Shown in pieces: positions 37,243-46,094 of a DNA stretch of 54,817 nucleotides. The position numbers and the translations under genes are program-made. The DNA is taken from the NCBI GenBank assembly GCA_026990765.1, contig JALXCV010000089.1, positions 1 to 54,817 of the forward strand. The letters run 5' to 3'. The stretch comes from Hyphomicrobiales bacterium (GTDB taxonomy: Bacteria; Pseudomonadota; Alphaproteobacteria; Rhizobiales; Aestuariivirgaceae). The notes beneath the pieces are model-generated. The model did not search any database. It was not told the DNA's origin and saw nothing but the letters and a program-made list of their open reading frames with translations. How positions within the stretch are numbered: position 1 is the stretch's first letter; each line of letters opens with the position of its first letter.

Positions 37243-39120
37243 TCACTCACTGTTTTTTTTGTTTTTACGGATTATTGCTGTTCGGGAAAAAGCGCCGATG
37301 AATTCAATATTGTCCGAGCCGATAACTTCATCATCAATGAATTTTTTCACATCGGGCCATTCATCAGCATTATAGTCATCAATTATTACATAACCCCCCG
37401 GCTCAAGCAGAGGCAGGTAATTGTCATAATCAAATTTTACTCCTGCATAGGAATGATCGCCATCAATGACCAGCAGGTTGAATGATTGCCTGGCAGCATC
37501 CTTGATTGCGGACTTGTCGGTGCTGTATTTCTTTATGATCCTGAAGTCTGTTTCAGGCACATTGCCAAGCTTCATATTGCGTTTGAATGTTAGGTCATTA
37601 ACCGAGGCATTTAGCACCAGATCAACAGCTGCGCCATAAAACCCGTCAAACGGATCAAGGCAAATCAGTTTAACATCCTCAAATCTGGTTGCTGCGTGAT
37701 TGTACAAAATAGCCAGATTTACACCATATAGTGCGCCAATCTCCAGAATATGCAGGTGATCTGAAGTAATAGTTTCGGCAACCAGCTGTCGGATTACGGC
37801 ATCTTCAACCGTGGTTGCCAGTCTACCGGAACAATTGACTTCAATCTGTACAGCTTTTGCGGCCAGATAGTCGATATAGGTGGTTTTCAGATTATCCAGC
37901 CCCATAGACTCAGCGGCAAATTTTCTTATTTCGGCATTTAACTGCCGGTTCATTATGCGATTATGCACATAAGGATTGGGGTTGTTGTAGCTAAGTTCAG
38001 CTTTCACTGTTGTGGCAATATGCTCGTTGATATCAGTATTTGAAGCTGGAACTGCTGAATTGTCTGTACCGGTTGTATTAATGGGTGCTGGTGCATGAAC
38101 AACAGGCTTAATGGTGCTTTTTGGAAGGGCGGCCTGACTTTCAAATTCGCTTTTACTAATAATTTCCAGATGGGTAACCTTATCGGGTTTTTCATAGCCA
38201 AGCCTGTCAGCCAGTTGTTTATATTGCTGTGACTGACGTACTGCATCAAAGAAATCCTGGCTCATTGCCCGTCTCGGGAGTTTGCTGATTTTCTCACCGG
38301 GGCGATCTGATCTGGTTGCAAAATTCTCAAAATCCAGAAGATCAATGAACATGTCAGAATAATCCAGCTCCAAAATCTTGCATAGTTTCTGCATTGTCTG
38401 TTCAGGTTCGCTGATCATGTCTTCATATTTGATGATTGCCATACCATGATGAATATCCAGAAAGCCGAGATAGGTTTTGCAGAAATCATCAAAATCCGGG
38501 GATGTCTGGCCATTATGCCAGCCTTGTGAGTTCAAAGACAGGTAGGTGTCAACCGGATCGCGTATCGTTATTACTGACCTGATTGGAAATTCAGACTCAA
38601 CCATCTCTCTCAAGGAGTTGCTGGCGGACAAATCAGTTTCGGGAAGAAGGTTATGCCATGGATGGTCGCGAAGGATTATAGTGCGGCCAATGGCGGATTG
38701 TTGTTTGCGTATGGTGGCAAGGTTTTCTGCAAACATTTGTATGATTGTTTTATCAGGCGTTTGTGGATCACCCTGTTTCAGCAATGATATAAGATCAGAT
38801 GGAGCAATTGGCCGATTTTCACCCTGATTACACGGACTGCCCAAAGGGTTTACTTCATTGAGAAAAAGAATATTTGGCATGGATGCCAGGCAATTGGAAA
38901 ATAATGATCCACCGCTTCCCGGCAAATGATGAATGGTGCGTATGGGAGCAGATCTTCTCTCAGCTGCTTCATCACAAAGGGAAACACATTGTTCCAGAAG
39001 GCTTGGAAATTTGAAGTCGCTGTCAAGATAAGTTAATATTGTGGGCTCATCATCACCAAGCAACTCCAGTGCTTCGTCAATCACATTTGCCAGTTGATTG
39101 ATGCTTTTGGATTGCATCAC
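37243..39120 (-). CDS. Fusion of sulfotransferase-like domain and class I methyltransferase
   Basis: The 625-residue protein has an N-terminal sulfotransferase fold (about 55-325): HHLPGSGGSLFSNCL as the P-loop-like PAPS site, SVITIRDPVDTYLSLNSQ for the 3'-phosphate region, and MAIIKYEDMISEPEQTM. After a linker of about 70 residues comes a SAM methyltransferase (about 395-625) of the methyltransf_24 type: ILEIGALYGVNLAIL, LVIDGDHSYAGVKFDY and GGYVIIDDY. The ATG overlaps the stop of the coiled-coil gene upstream (ATGA). It may sulfate and methylate the same glycan residue. True PAPS use is not proven by sequence. Confidence 0.83.
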   Translation of the reverse strand: MMQSKSINQLANVIDEALELLGDDEPTILTYLDSDFKFPSLLEQCVSLCDEAAERRSAPIRTIHHLPGSGGSLFSNCLASMPNILFLNEVNPLGSPCNQGENRPIAPSDLISLLKQGDPQTPDKTIIQMFAENLATIRKQQSAIGRTIILRDHPWHNLLPETDLSASNSLREMVESEFPIRSVITIRDPVDTYLSLNSQGWHNGQTSPDFDDFCKTYLGFLDIHHGMAIIKYEDMISEPEQTMQKLCKILELDYSDMFIDLLDFENFATRSDRPGEKISKLPRRAMSQDFFDAVRQSQQYKQLADRLGYEKPDKVTHLEIISKSEFESQAALPKSTIKPVVHAPAPINTTGTDNSAVPASNTDINEHIATTVKAELSYNNPNPYVHNRIMNRQLNAEIRKFAAESMGLDNLKTTYIDYLAAKAVQIEVNCSGRLATTVEDAVIRQLVAETITSDHLHILEIGALYGVNLAILYNHAATRFEDVKLICLDPFDGFYGAAVDLVLNASVNDLTFKRNMKLGNVPETDFRIIKKYSTDKSAIKDAARQSFNLLVIDGDHSYAGVKFDYDNYLPLLEPGGYVIIDDYNADEWPDVKKFIDDEVIGSDNIEFIGAFSRTAIIRKNKKNSE

Positions 39121-40664
39121 TTGTTGCCCCTTTGTTTTTTTCGTGATTTTGCAGGGCGTGCAGCTTTGGGTTTTTCAAGAATCTCCGGTTCCGGGTTTGC
39201 CAGATTATTCTCAAGCTGGTGGAAGTATTGCGATGCTATGACCAGTTTGGATTGCAATTTTTGCAATAATTCGTGCTGGATATCATAATTGTCGCTCAGT
39301 TCTGAATGTTTTTGCTGCAGGGCTTTAAGGTCTGCTTCTCTGGCCAGTTGCAGTCTGGTAGCCATATGTGATGTCTTGCGGGAATCTGCCAGTTCTGCTT
39401 CAAGTTTGTCAGCAAGCTGGCTTTGCTGTCTTGATTGCGTGACAATTGTACGATGCAGCTTTTTCAGCTCTTTGCTCTGTTTTTCAATCTGCAGCTTAAG
39501 TTCGTCTCGTTCCTTGATTAACGATTGAATGGTTGTAGCTGCTTCATCCCTGTGAGCCTGTTGGTCGGCTTTTTCCTGTTGCAGGCGTTTGGCTTCTGCC
39601 TGATATTTTTCGGCCAATTGTGATTGTTCATCACGTTGTGCTGTCAGTTGAGCTATTGCAGCATTTAGCTGTTTGACACTGGCCATGTCGGCCTTTAGCT
39701 GGTTGATTTCTTCCAGGCGGGTTTCTGCCAGCCTTTGCTGGATATAGCGTTCTTTTGATATCTCATTGATGTCTTTCTGGTATTTTTCAGACTTGATTAT
39801 GTGATCCTTGAGCCAGCCTTCCATTTGATTGATTTTGGCCTGCTGTTTTTCAACAAGATGAGATTGTTTTGTATTTTGCTGGGTTAGCGGTACAATTCTT
39901 TTTTGCAATTCTTCAGCAATTGTTTTTTGGGCTTCGGCCTCGCCTTGGCTTAGTTGCAACTGATTGGTCAGTTTTTCAATCTGCCGGTCATATTGTTGTG
40001 ACTGTTCCTTCAAGGCCTTTTTGGCGTTTCTGACATAGATGATTCTGGCAATGGCGGGATGACGTTCTGCTTCATGGGCCAGATAGTCAAAACCATTTTC
40101 GGTCATGAAACTGTCAAGGCTGGACTTGTTCAGTTCTTCATGATTGTCAAGAATGGATTCATCAATAATGGCCCGGACTATAACCACATCAAAGCCTGAA
40201 ATATATTCATTGGCCCCCTTGAGTATGGCCAGACCTGGCAGGCAGTCTATATATACCCAATTGATTTTTATTGATTTGTTTTCAGCCTGCTTTTCCTCAA
40301 TAACAGCCTTTATGGTTGTGGCGCCTAAGGTTTGTTTGTCGGTGGTTTCAAGGTTTTGCCATAAGGGTTTGAGGGTTTCTGGTAATAGCAAACCGCTTTC
40401 ATTCAAATTGCTGGCCTGATAGAAAATGCGTTTGCCGGTTCTGGCTGCCAGCAGTTTTCCTGTGACAGACCAGCCGGGTTTATCATGAATGGTTTCGGCA
40501 ATTCGTTCTATCCGCTCGTGACTGGCATCAACACCTATAAAAGTGGGGATGTTCCAGTCTGAATAACTGCTGATTGCTGCATTGGTACCAATTCCGACGT
40601 GCAAAAGTCCCTCTACCGGGTAGATAACCTGCAAATGGTCAAGCCATGTTTGAATAGAAGACAT
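39117..40664 (-). CDS. Protein with FkbM-like N-terminal domain and long coiled coil
   Basis: The 515-residue protein has two parts. Residues 1 to about 210 look like a divergent Rossmann methyltransferase domain of the FkbM kind (GLLHVGIGTNAAI, FIGVDASHERIERI, WVYIDCLPGLAILKGA). The SAM glycines and the FkbM core are only partly conserved, so activity is uncertain. From about 213 to 485 there is a nearly unbroken coiled coil rich in Gln, Glu, Lys and Ala, followed by a basic tail (KPKAARPAKSRKKQRG). ATG at 40664 has GGAG upstream; a GTG at 40670 is too close to it. A scaffold or ruler role like that of the WbdD coiled coil is possible (inference). Confidence 0.75.
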   Translation of the reverse strand: MSSIQTWLDHLQVIYPVEGLLHVGIGTNAAISSYSDWNIPTFIGVDASHERIERIAETIHDKPGWSVTGKLLAARTGKRIFYQASNLNESGLLLPETLKPLWQNLETTDKQTLGATTIKAVIEEKQAENKSIKINWVYIDCLPGLAILKGANEYISGFDVVIVRAIIDESILDNHEELNKSSLDSFMTENGFDYLAHEAERHPAIARIIYVRNAKKALKEQSQQYDRQIEKLTNQLQLSQGEAEAQKTIAEELQKRIVPLTQQNTKQSHLVEKQQAKINQMEGWLKDHIIKSEKYQKDINEISKERYIQQRLAETRLEEINQLKADMASVKQLNAAIAQLTAQRDEQSQLAEKYQAEAKRLQQEKADQQAHRDEAATTIQSLIKERDELKLQIEKQSKELKKLHRTIVTQSRQQSQLADKLEAELADSRKTSHMATRLQLAREADLKALQQKHSELSDNYDIQHELLQKLQSKLVIASQYFHQLENNLANPEPEILEKPKAARPAKSRKKQRGNK

Positions 40665-40741
40665 TTTCACTCCAGCTTTTCTGTGGTCTGCAATTTAACC
40701 GGTTGCAGACCTGATTTGTAGTGCAGAATTATCCTTTATGG

Positions 40742-42487
40742 CTATATTCTGACAAGTCTTATCTGTTCCAGCCTTATCGCCAGGGAGCGTAAATCATTGC
40801 CGCCTCGTTTGGATGGTGAGATTACTTCAGGGAAATCAAATTCCACAGATATCTTTTTATAGGCATCATCCTTGCCTATCTTGACAGTTCCGGTGAGCAA
40901 TAGAGGGTATTTTTGTTTTCTGCCAACCAGTGGAGCAAGAAACCCGGTGTTTTCCTTTTTATTCTGTAAAGCTACTTGCCTGCCATTAACCAGGACTTTC
41001 ATGTTGCGGACAATTGCAGGAGACATGGCACCGACAATATTGAATTCTATCTGATAGGTTCCGCTTTCTATGGCTGGTAACTGAACCGTGCTTTTCTTTC
41101 CAGGTCCGGCCCAGCGACCATCATGCTCGGCAGAAAACCAATTGCTGCCTTCTATCAAACGGCGCATATCGACAATGGTGACTGTCTTTTTGGCTGATTC
41201 CGGGGTGCCGGCTGCATTTTTGTTGCTTGAGGTTGCCTCGCGATATTTCAAAAAATACAGCTCAAGCTCTTCTTGTACCTGATGTAGCTGACGAACCAGC
41301 AGTTTGTTTTCACGGGCAAGATTATTGTTTTTGGCCTGTAATATTTTAGGTTCTTCATTTGAGGTTGAATTCTGCAGCTCCCGGTTGGCTTTTTCAAGTT
41401 CAATGATTTTTTGTGCCTGTTGCTTGTACAGGGATTCAAGCTTGCTTTGAGTTGAGTTTGAATCTGCAGCGGTTTTTCTTTCTTCCTGCAAACCAAAAAT
41501 GGTTTTGCGAGACTTTAGCCATTCAGTTTCAAATTCTTCCTGTGTCTGGTGTAATCGTTGCAAAAGCTGTTCATTTTTGGTTTTTTGATCGGCAAGTTTT
41601 TCTTTTAGCTGAGCGTTTTCCAGATCAAGCTGTTGTTTAAGTGTGTTCAGGTTTTGCAATTGCCGCTGGTTATCTGCAAGGCTGTTTTGTGATTGTTCCA
41701 CCAGCTTTGAAGCCTGATCAAGTCGGCTATTCAGATCATTGAAATGATCCCAGGCCCCTGATATGACTGATTGTGGTTGCCCAGGTGTATCACCGGGCAT
41801 GTCCGCGGTGCTTTCAAGCTCCTGAAACAGTGATTGTGATTCAGTTTCATTTGCAAGCAACATGGATGTCAAAAGTTCCGGGATGGCAGAATTATTGTTT
41901 GTATCTGTTGCAATATTTCCGTTAATGCCTGTTGGCAGTTCAAGACGTTTGCCTGACAGTGTCAAAAACTGATCAGGATCGGTATTGACCGATGCGGTGT
42001 TGACCAGAATGGCGCGGTCTTTATTGCTGTTATAAAAACGCAATATTTCAGAATTTACAGCATTCCATAATGCCATAACAGGTGCGATCTTTTCTTCAGA
42101 TACCGGCTTATCCATGAAAAGATTAATAATTGTTCTGGCAGGGCTTGTGTAGGTGAGAACAAATCTGAAGCGGGGATCATAATCAAGCCAGTAATCAAGC
42201 AGGTATATGCTGTCAGGGTCGGCCCATCCCCAATTGTTCTGATCCATATTGGCAAGCATTACACTGTCTGACAGTGCCTGCCAGACCCTTGCCGGTTTTA
42301 TCTGGTGAATGCTGGCCGGGTCTTGTGTGTTGATTTTGTTGGCATCACATATTGCCCGCCCCATATTGCTGATGGAGAATTGTTCCTTGTCTGAGGTTTT
42401 TGCTGCTGCCAGTCCGGACTGCTCAAGTATTGCGTGTGTTTGCGCAAAACCCGAGTTTTCGTGCCCGCAGGTCACAATTATCGACAT
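40742..42487 (-). CDS. Sulfotransferase-like protein with coiled coil and C-terminal beta domain
   Basis: The product is about 581 residues from ATG at 42487, which has GGGGAG upstream; the frame extends to 42643. The N-terminal 190 residues resemble a degenerate sulfotransferase fold (MSIIVTCGHENSGFAQTHAI; WGWADPDSIYLLDYW; FRFVLTYTSPARTI). Residues about 248-418 form a coiled coil with a repeated motif (LHQTQEEFE and LHQVQEELE, about 90 residues apart). The last 145 residues look beta-rich (MKVLVNGRQVAL; EVISPSKRGGNDLRSLAIRL), like tail domains of some glycan proteins. No membrane segment. It may be a scaffold or glycan-end sensor; function not established. Confidence 0.75.
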   Translation of the reverse strand: MSIIVTCGHENSGFAQTHAILEQSGLAAAKTSDKEQFSISNMGRAICDANKINTQDPASIHQIKPARVWQALSDSVMLANMDQNNWGWADPDSIYLLDYWLDYDPRFRFVLTYTSPARTIINLFMDKPVSEEKIAPVMALWNAVNSEILRFYNSNKDRAILVNTASVNTDPDQFLTLSGKRLELPTGINGNIATDTNNNSAIPELLTSMLLANETESQSLFQELESTADMPGDTPGQPQSVISGAWDHFNDLNSRLDQASKLVEQSQNSLADNQRQLQNLNTLKQQLDLENAQLKEKLADQKTKNEQLLQRLHQTQEEFETEWLKSRKTIFGLQEERKTAADSNSTQSKLESLYKQQAQKIIELEKANRELQNSTSNEEPKILQAKNNNLARENKLLVRQLHQVQEELELYFLKYREATSSNKNAAGTPESAKKTVTIVDMRRLIEGSNWFSAEHDGRWAGPGKKSTVQLPAIESGTYQIEFNIVGAMSPAIVRNMKVLVNGRQVALQNKKENTGFLAPLVGRKQKYPLLLTGTVKIGKDDAYKKISVEFDFPEVISPSKRGGNDLRSLAIRLEQIRLVRI

Positions 42488-42666
42488 TCCTGATAACTCC
42501 CCGATGAATAAGCTTTTTGAATCAAGTGGTTTTTGTAAGCAAATCTGAATTGATGCAATGGATACTACCTTAAGTAATGCAGCACAACAGCCTGATAGTG
42601 GTGAATCAGGCCGGTTTGGGATAAATGTGCATGGCTGTGGCAAAATAAAGCATGTTGCAGGCTGGT

Positions 42667-44100
42667 TCAGTCTTCCTGAAGTCTGTTGAACTCGTCTTCA
42701 TAGCGGACAATGTCGTCTTCTCCCAGATAAGAACCTGACTGGACTTCAATCAGCAGAGTGGGCAGTTTGCCGGGATTTCCCAGGCGATGGATGGTGCCAA
42801 CGGGGATGAAGGTTGATTCATTTTCGGTCATGAGGAAAGTCTTGTCATCCACGGTTACTTCTGCGGTTCCAGATACAACAACCCAGTGTTCAGCGCGATG
42901 ATGATGGCTTTGCAGGGATAGTTTGGCTCCCGGTTTGACCATCAGGCATTTGACCTGAAACCGATTGCCGGCGCTCAGTCCTTCATACCAGCCCCAGGGC
43001 CGGTAGACACGTGAATGAGAGATTGTCTGGTCGCGGCGATTGGCTTTTAATTTGTCAACCATCTGCTTGACATCCTGAGAGCGTTCCTTGGGGGTGACAA
43101 GCACTGCATCACTGGTTGCAACAGCAACTACATCCTGCATTCCGATTAATGACAGGCAGGCGCCATCTGTACTGTGAACATAGGAATTTGTAGTGTCAAG
43201 CAGAGTTACATCGCCATAAGTAACATTGCCGTCCCGATCTTTTTTATCAGCTTCCCACAAGGATGACCAGGCTCCAAGGTCACTCCAGTCACTGGCAAGA
43301 GGTACGCATTTTACCTTTGCAACCTTTTCCATGATTGCATAGTCAAGCGAGATGCTTTCACATTGGCTATAGGCGGATTTATCGAGACGCAGGAAATCCA
43401 GATCAGTGCAGGCATTGGCGATTGCCTCGCGGCAATATTGTAGGATTTCAGGGGCGTGTGATGCAAATGCTGCGATCATGGTGGAAGCTGAAAAAAGGAA
43501 TATTCCAGCATTCCAGTAAAAATTACCAGCATCAATATAGTCCCGGGCCTTGGCAAGTGACGGTTTCTCGACAAACCTGATGACATCAAGAACTTCCCCG
43601 GTATTGCCGCCAGTTTCAATATAGCCATACCCGGTTTCAGGTGAGGCAGGCTTTATCCCGAAAGTTACGATGTGGTTGTTTTGGGCAGCTTGCATACCTT
43701 GTTTGATGGTCTGCTGAAAACCGGCCTGATCATTAATCACATGGTCTGATGGCATGAGCAAGATCAGGGAGTTTTCATCATGTTTTGCAGTTTGCAGGGC
43801 AGCGATAAGGGCTGCTGGTGCTGTATTTCTTGCAACTGGTTCCAGGATGATGGATGACTGAGACAGGTTAATCTGCTGTAATTGCTCGGCAACCAGAAAT
43901 CTGTGATCATTGTTGCACAGGATTGATGGTGGTTTGAATATCGGGCTGTTGAGCCGTAGGCAGCTTTCCTGAAGCAGGCTTTTTTTGCCAAATAGAGATA
44001 AAAACTGCTTTGGATAAGCGCTTCGCGAGAGTGGCCACAGTCTTGTCCCTGAGCCGCCAGACAGGATGAATGGGTAAATTATTTCGCTTTGTTTCTTCAT
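42667..44100 (-). CDS. manC: Mannose-1-phosphate guanylyltransferase / mannose-6-phosphate isomerase
   Basis: The 477-residue bifunctional-type protein begins with the pyrophosphorylase signature FILSGGSGTRLWPLSR and has FVEKPSLAKARDYI and FYWNAGIFLFSAS. The C-terminal cupin part (LSLQSHHHRAEHWVVVSGTAEV) is the type II phosphomannose isomerase domain. It makes GDP-mannose, the precursor for gmd and fcl at the far end of the cluster. It is the first gene of the long leftward cluster; the promoter should lie in 44101-44525. Confidence 0.95.
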   Translation of the reverse strand: MKKQSEIIYPFILSGGSGTRLWPLSRSAYPKQFLSLFGKKSLLQESCLRLNSPIFKPPSILCNNDHRFLVAEQLQQINLSQSSIILEPVARNTAPAALIAALQTAKHDENSLILLMPSDHVINDQAGFQQTIKQGMQAAQNNHIVTFGIKPASPETGYGYIETGGNTGEVLDVIRFVEKPSLAKARDYIDAGNFYWNAGIFLFSASTMIAAFASHAPEILQYCREAIANACTDLDFLRLDKSAYSQCESISLDYAIMEKVAKVKCVPLASDWSDLGAWSSLWEADKKDRDGNVTYGDVTLLDTTNSYVHSTDGACLSLIGMQDVVAVATSDAVLVTPKERSQDVKQMVDKLKANRRDQTISHSRVYRPWGWYEGLSAGNRFQVKCLMVKPGAKLSLQSHHHRAEHWVVVSGTAEVTVDDKTFLMTENESTFIPVGTIHRLGNPGKLPTLLIEVQSGSYLGEDDIVRYEDEFNRLQED

Positions 44101-44525
44101 GAAAATCCCGGTTAATTCAATGAGTTACAAGCCTTTGAAGGTGGCAGGCGAATGTTGGAAGCCATTTGTTGTATGGACCATGGTCTGCTCGTTTATATGT
44201 GGCTTGTTGCAGTAACAAATCAGACTTGTCAACCTTGGGTGTTTCCATTGTTGTGATACATAACGAATAATAAGGTCGTCAGTATATTTATTTTATTACT
44301 GTGCGTAAAGTAAGATTTTGTAATTGCGCTCAATGTGTGACCGTGTGTAATTATTACCCTTGCAAAAATGGCAAATGTCATACAAATTCGTAATTTGCGA
44401 AAAACCGGAGGAAGCTGGATCGGGGTCTGAAAGGCTGGTTCAGGGTGGATGCGGGTTGGTCGTAACTGGTAATGACAAACAGCAGATACATTCTGCAAAG
44501 ATTAAAAAACAGGGAGAAACTTCAG
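44101..44525. other. Divergent control region between manC and the TRAP transporter
   Basis: No gene is apparent in these 425 AT-rich bases. They must carry the promoters of the leftward glycan cluster and the rightward TRAP operon. Besides the palindrome listed separately, TTGTT and AACAA face each other around five bases at 44204-44218. A GGGAG ribosome site lies at the right end before the DctP start. Confidence 0.6.
44176..44185. promoter_or_regulatory. 10-bp palindrome GACCATGGTC, operator candidate
   Basis: A perfect palindrome stands about 75 bases upstream of manC and 340 bases upstream of dctP. GGTC/GACC half-sites occur in operators of some GntR-type regulators, but no such regulator lies next to it. 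Chance is possible for a 10-bp palindrome. Confidence 0.3.
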
Positions 44526-45515
44526 ATGAAGACTATTTTCAAATCAGTGCTGGCAGGTGCCATGTTGATGGGTATGAGCATTGCTGTGCAGGCTGAAACA
44601 ACCATCAGGGTAACCTTGCAGTTGCCTGAATCACATTCGCTTGGCCAGAACTGGCTGGCTTTCAAAAAGATAATTGAAAAGGAATCAGGTGGTGATCTGA
44701 AGTTGCAGCTGTTTCCTTCCGCCCAGCTTTACAAGGACAAGCAGGTGCCTGAAGCTGTTGGCTCCGGGGCAGTGGAAGCTGGTTCTGCTTTCCTTGGCCG
44801 GTTTGCCGGTTCGGTGCCGGCGGTGGAAATTGTCAATCTGCCGTTCTTTTTCCGTGATGAGGCCCATCTTCGCGCCGCTGCTGCCAATGGCTCGGCGATG
44901 CGCAAGGTGCTGGATGATGCAGTAGTGAAAGAAACCGGTGCCAAGGTTTTGTGGTGGCAGGCATTTGGCCGCAATGTTTATCTCAACAAGGGAAAGCCGA
45001 TCCGGGTGCCGGCTGATCTGAAGGGTAAAAAGGTCAGAACCTATGGCAAGGTGCTGGGCTGGACGGTTGAAGCACTTGGAGGTGCGCCAACCTTGATGTC
45101 AGGTTCCAAACAGTTCCTGGCCTATCAGCAGGGTGCTGTTGATGTGGGAATGACCGGGGCTTCTGCTGTCAAAAGCCGCAAGCTTTATGAAGTAATGGAC
45201 AATATGACCCTTTCCTATGACAGTGCCATTGAGTTTGTTGCAGTCATGAACAATGATTTCTTTAACTCACTGTCTCCGAAAAACCAGAAAATCATCATGA
45301 AGGCTGCCGGTGTGGTTGAAAAGCAGTTGCGTGATCAGGTTTATGGTGGTGAAGAAGCCATGGTCAAGGAAGTGGCCGACAAGATCAATGTGGTCAGGCT
45401 GACTGATGCTGAAAGAGCCAAGTGGAAAGAGGCTACCAAATCAGTGATTGATAAATTTGCCAGTGAACGCGGCAAAGTGGCGGTTGAAGCTATCAACGCA
45501 GCTAAAGGCCTGTAA
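44526..45515 (+). CDS. dctP: TRAP transporter substrate-binding protein DctP
   Basis: The 329-residue protein has a Sec signal peptide ending near AVQAE, then the DctP fold: RVTLQLPESHSLGQNWLAF, LFPSAQLYKD, and WWQAFGRNVYLNKGKPI with the conserved Arg that binds the ligand carboxylate. GGGAG lies upstream of ATG 44526; the frame extends to 44472. It binds an organic acid in the periplasm and passes it to the DctQ/DctM pair encoded next. The substrate cannot be named. A strong hairpin follows the gene. Confidence 0.93.
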   Translation: MKTIFKSVLAGAMLMGMSIAVQAETTIRVTLQLPESHSLGQNWLAFKKIIEKESGGDLKLQLFPSAQLYKDKQVPEAVGSGAVEAGSAFLGRFAGSVPAVEIVNLPFFFRDEAHLRAAAANGSAMRKVLDDAVVKETGAKVLWWQAFGRNVYLNKGKPIRVPADLKGKKVRTYGKVLGWTVEALGGAPTLMSGSKQFLAYQQGAVDVGMTGASAVKSRKLYEVMDNMTLSYDSAIEFVAVMNNDFFNSLSPKNQKIIMKAAGVVEKQLRDQVYGGEEAMVKEVADKINVVRLTDAERAKWKEATKSVIDKFASERGKVAVEAINAAKGL

Positions 45516-45540
45516 TCATTAAATTTCCAACTTGATATCT

Positions 45541-45573
45541 GGCCTCTTATCCTGTTGTTCAGGATAGGGGGCC
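45541..45573 (+). terminator. Stem-loop between dctP and dctQ
   Basis: A 14-bp stem (GGCCTCTTATCCTG with CAGGATAGGGGGCC, two G-U pairs) around a five-base loop lies between the binding-protein gene and the membrane genes. It could protect the dctP message or attenuate reading into dctQM. No strong U-run follows directly. Confidence 0.7.
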
Positions 45574-45586
45574 GGCGGGTTTTGTA

Positions 45587-46093
45587 ATGATCAGAATTAT
45601 CGACATTCTATCTGAATATGCCGGGCGGTTGTCAGCCTGGATGTTTTTTGCTGTTGGCCTGTTCATCTGTTATGAGGTGTTCATGCGTCATGTGTTCATT
45701 GCCCCGACTATCTGGGTGGATGAAGTTGCACGAATCATGCAGATATGGGCTGCATATCTGGCTGGCGCCTTTGCGCTCAAACATCGCGAGATGATCGTTA
45801 TCGATATGGCATTTCGCGATACTGAATCAACTGCCAGAAAAATTGTTGAATGTTTTTCCCTGATTGTAATTGTGATTTTTTGCTGTGTTGCGGTGTGGTA
45901 CGGGTTTGAATTGTGGTTGCGCGCCACCCTTAGAGGCCATACGACTGATTCTTATCTGGGCACTCCCAAATGGTTGAGTGATGCTTCAATCTGGGTTGGT
46001 TTCGGGCTGCTTGGATTGCAGGCGATAGCTGAAATTGTAAAAGTGTGGACCATTGGCATTCCCAAAAGGGATATATTGGAGGATGCTGTCTGA
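45587..46093 (+). CDS. dctQ: TRAP transporter small membrane subunit DctQ
   Basis: The 168-residue protein has four hydrophobic segments and the DctQ pattern: CYEVFMRHVFIAPTIWVDEVARIMQIW near the start, and LKHREMIVIDM. It forms the membrane complex with DctM. It lies 71 bases after dctP with a hairpin in between, and one base before the dctM start. Confidence 0.9.
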   Translation: MIRIIDILSEYAGRLSAWMFFAVGLFICYEVFMRHVFIAPTIWVDEVARIMQIWAAYLAGAFALKHREMIVIDMAFRDTESTARKIVECFSLIVIVIFCCVAVWYGFELWLRATLRGHTTDSYLGTPKWLSDASIWVGFGLLGLQAIAEIVKVWTIGIPKRDILEDAV

Positions 46094-46094
46094 G

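Noticed and set aside
42488-42643. Longer N-terminus of the sulfotransferase-like coiled-coil protein
   Set aside because: The fold begins at MSIIVTCGHENSG, whose ATG has a clear GGGGAG site; upstream residues look non-coding.
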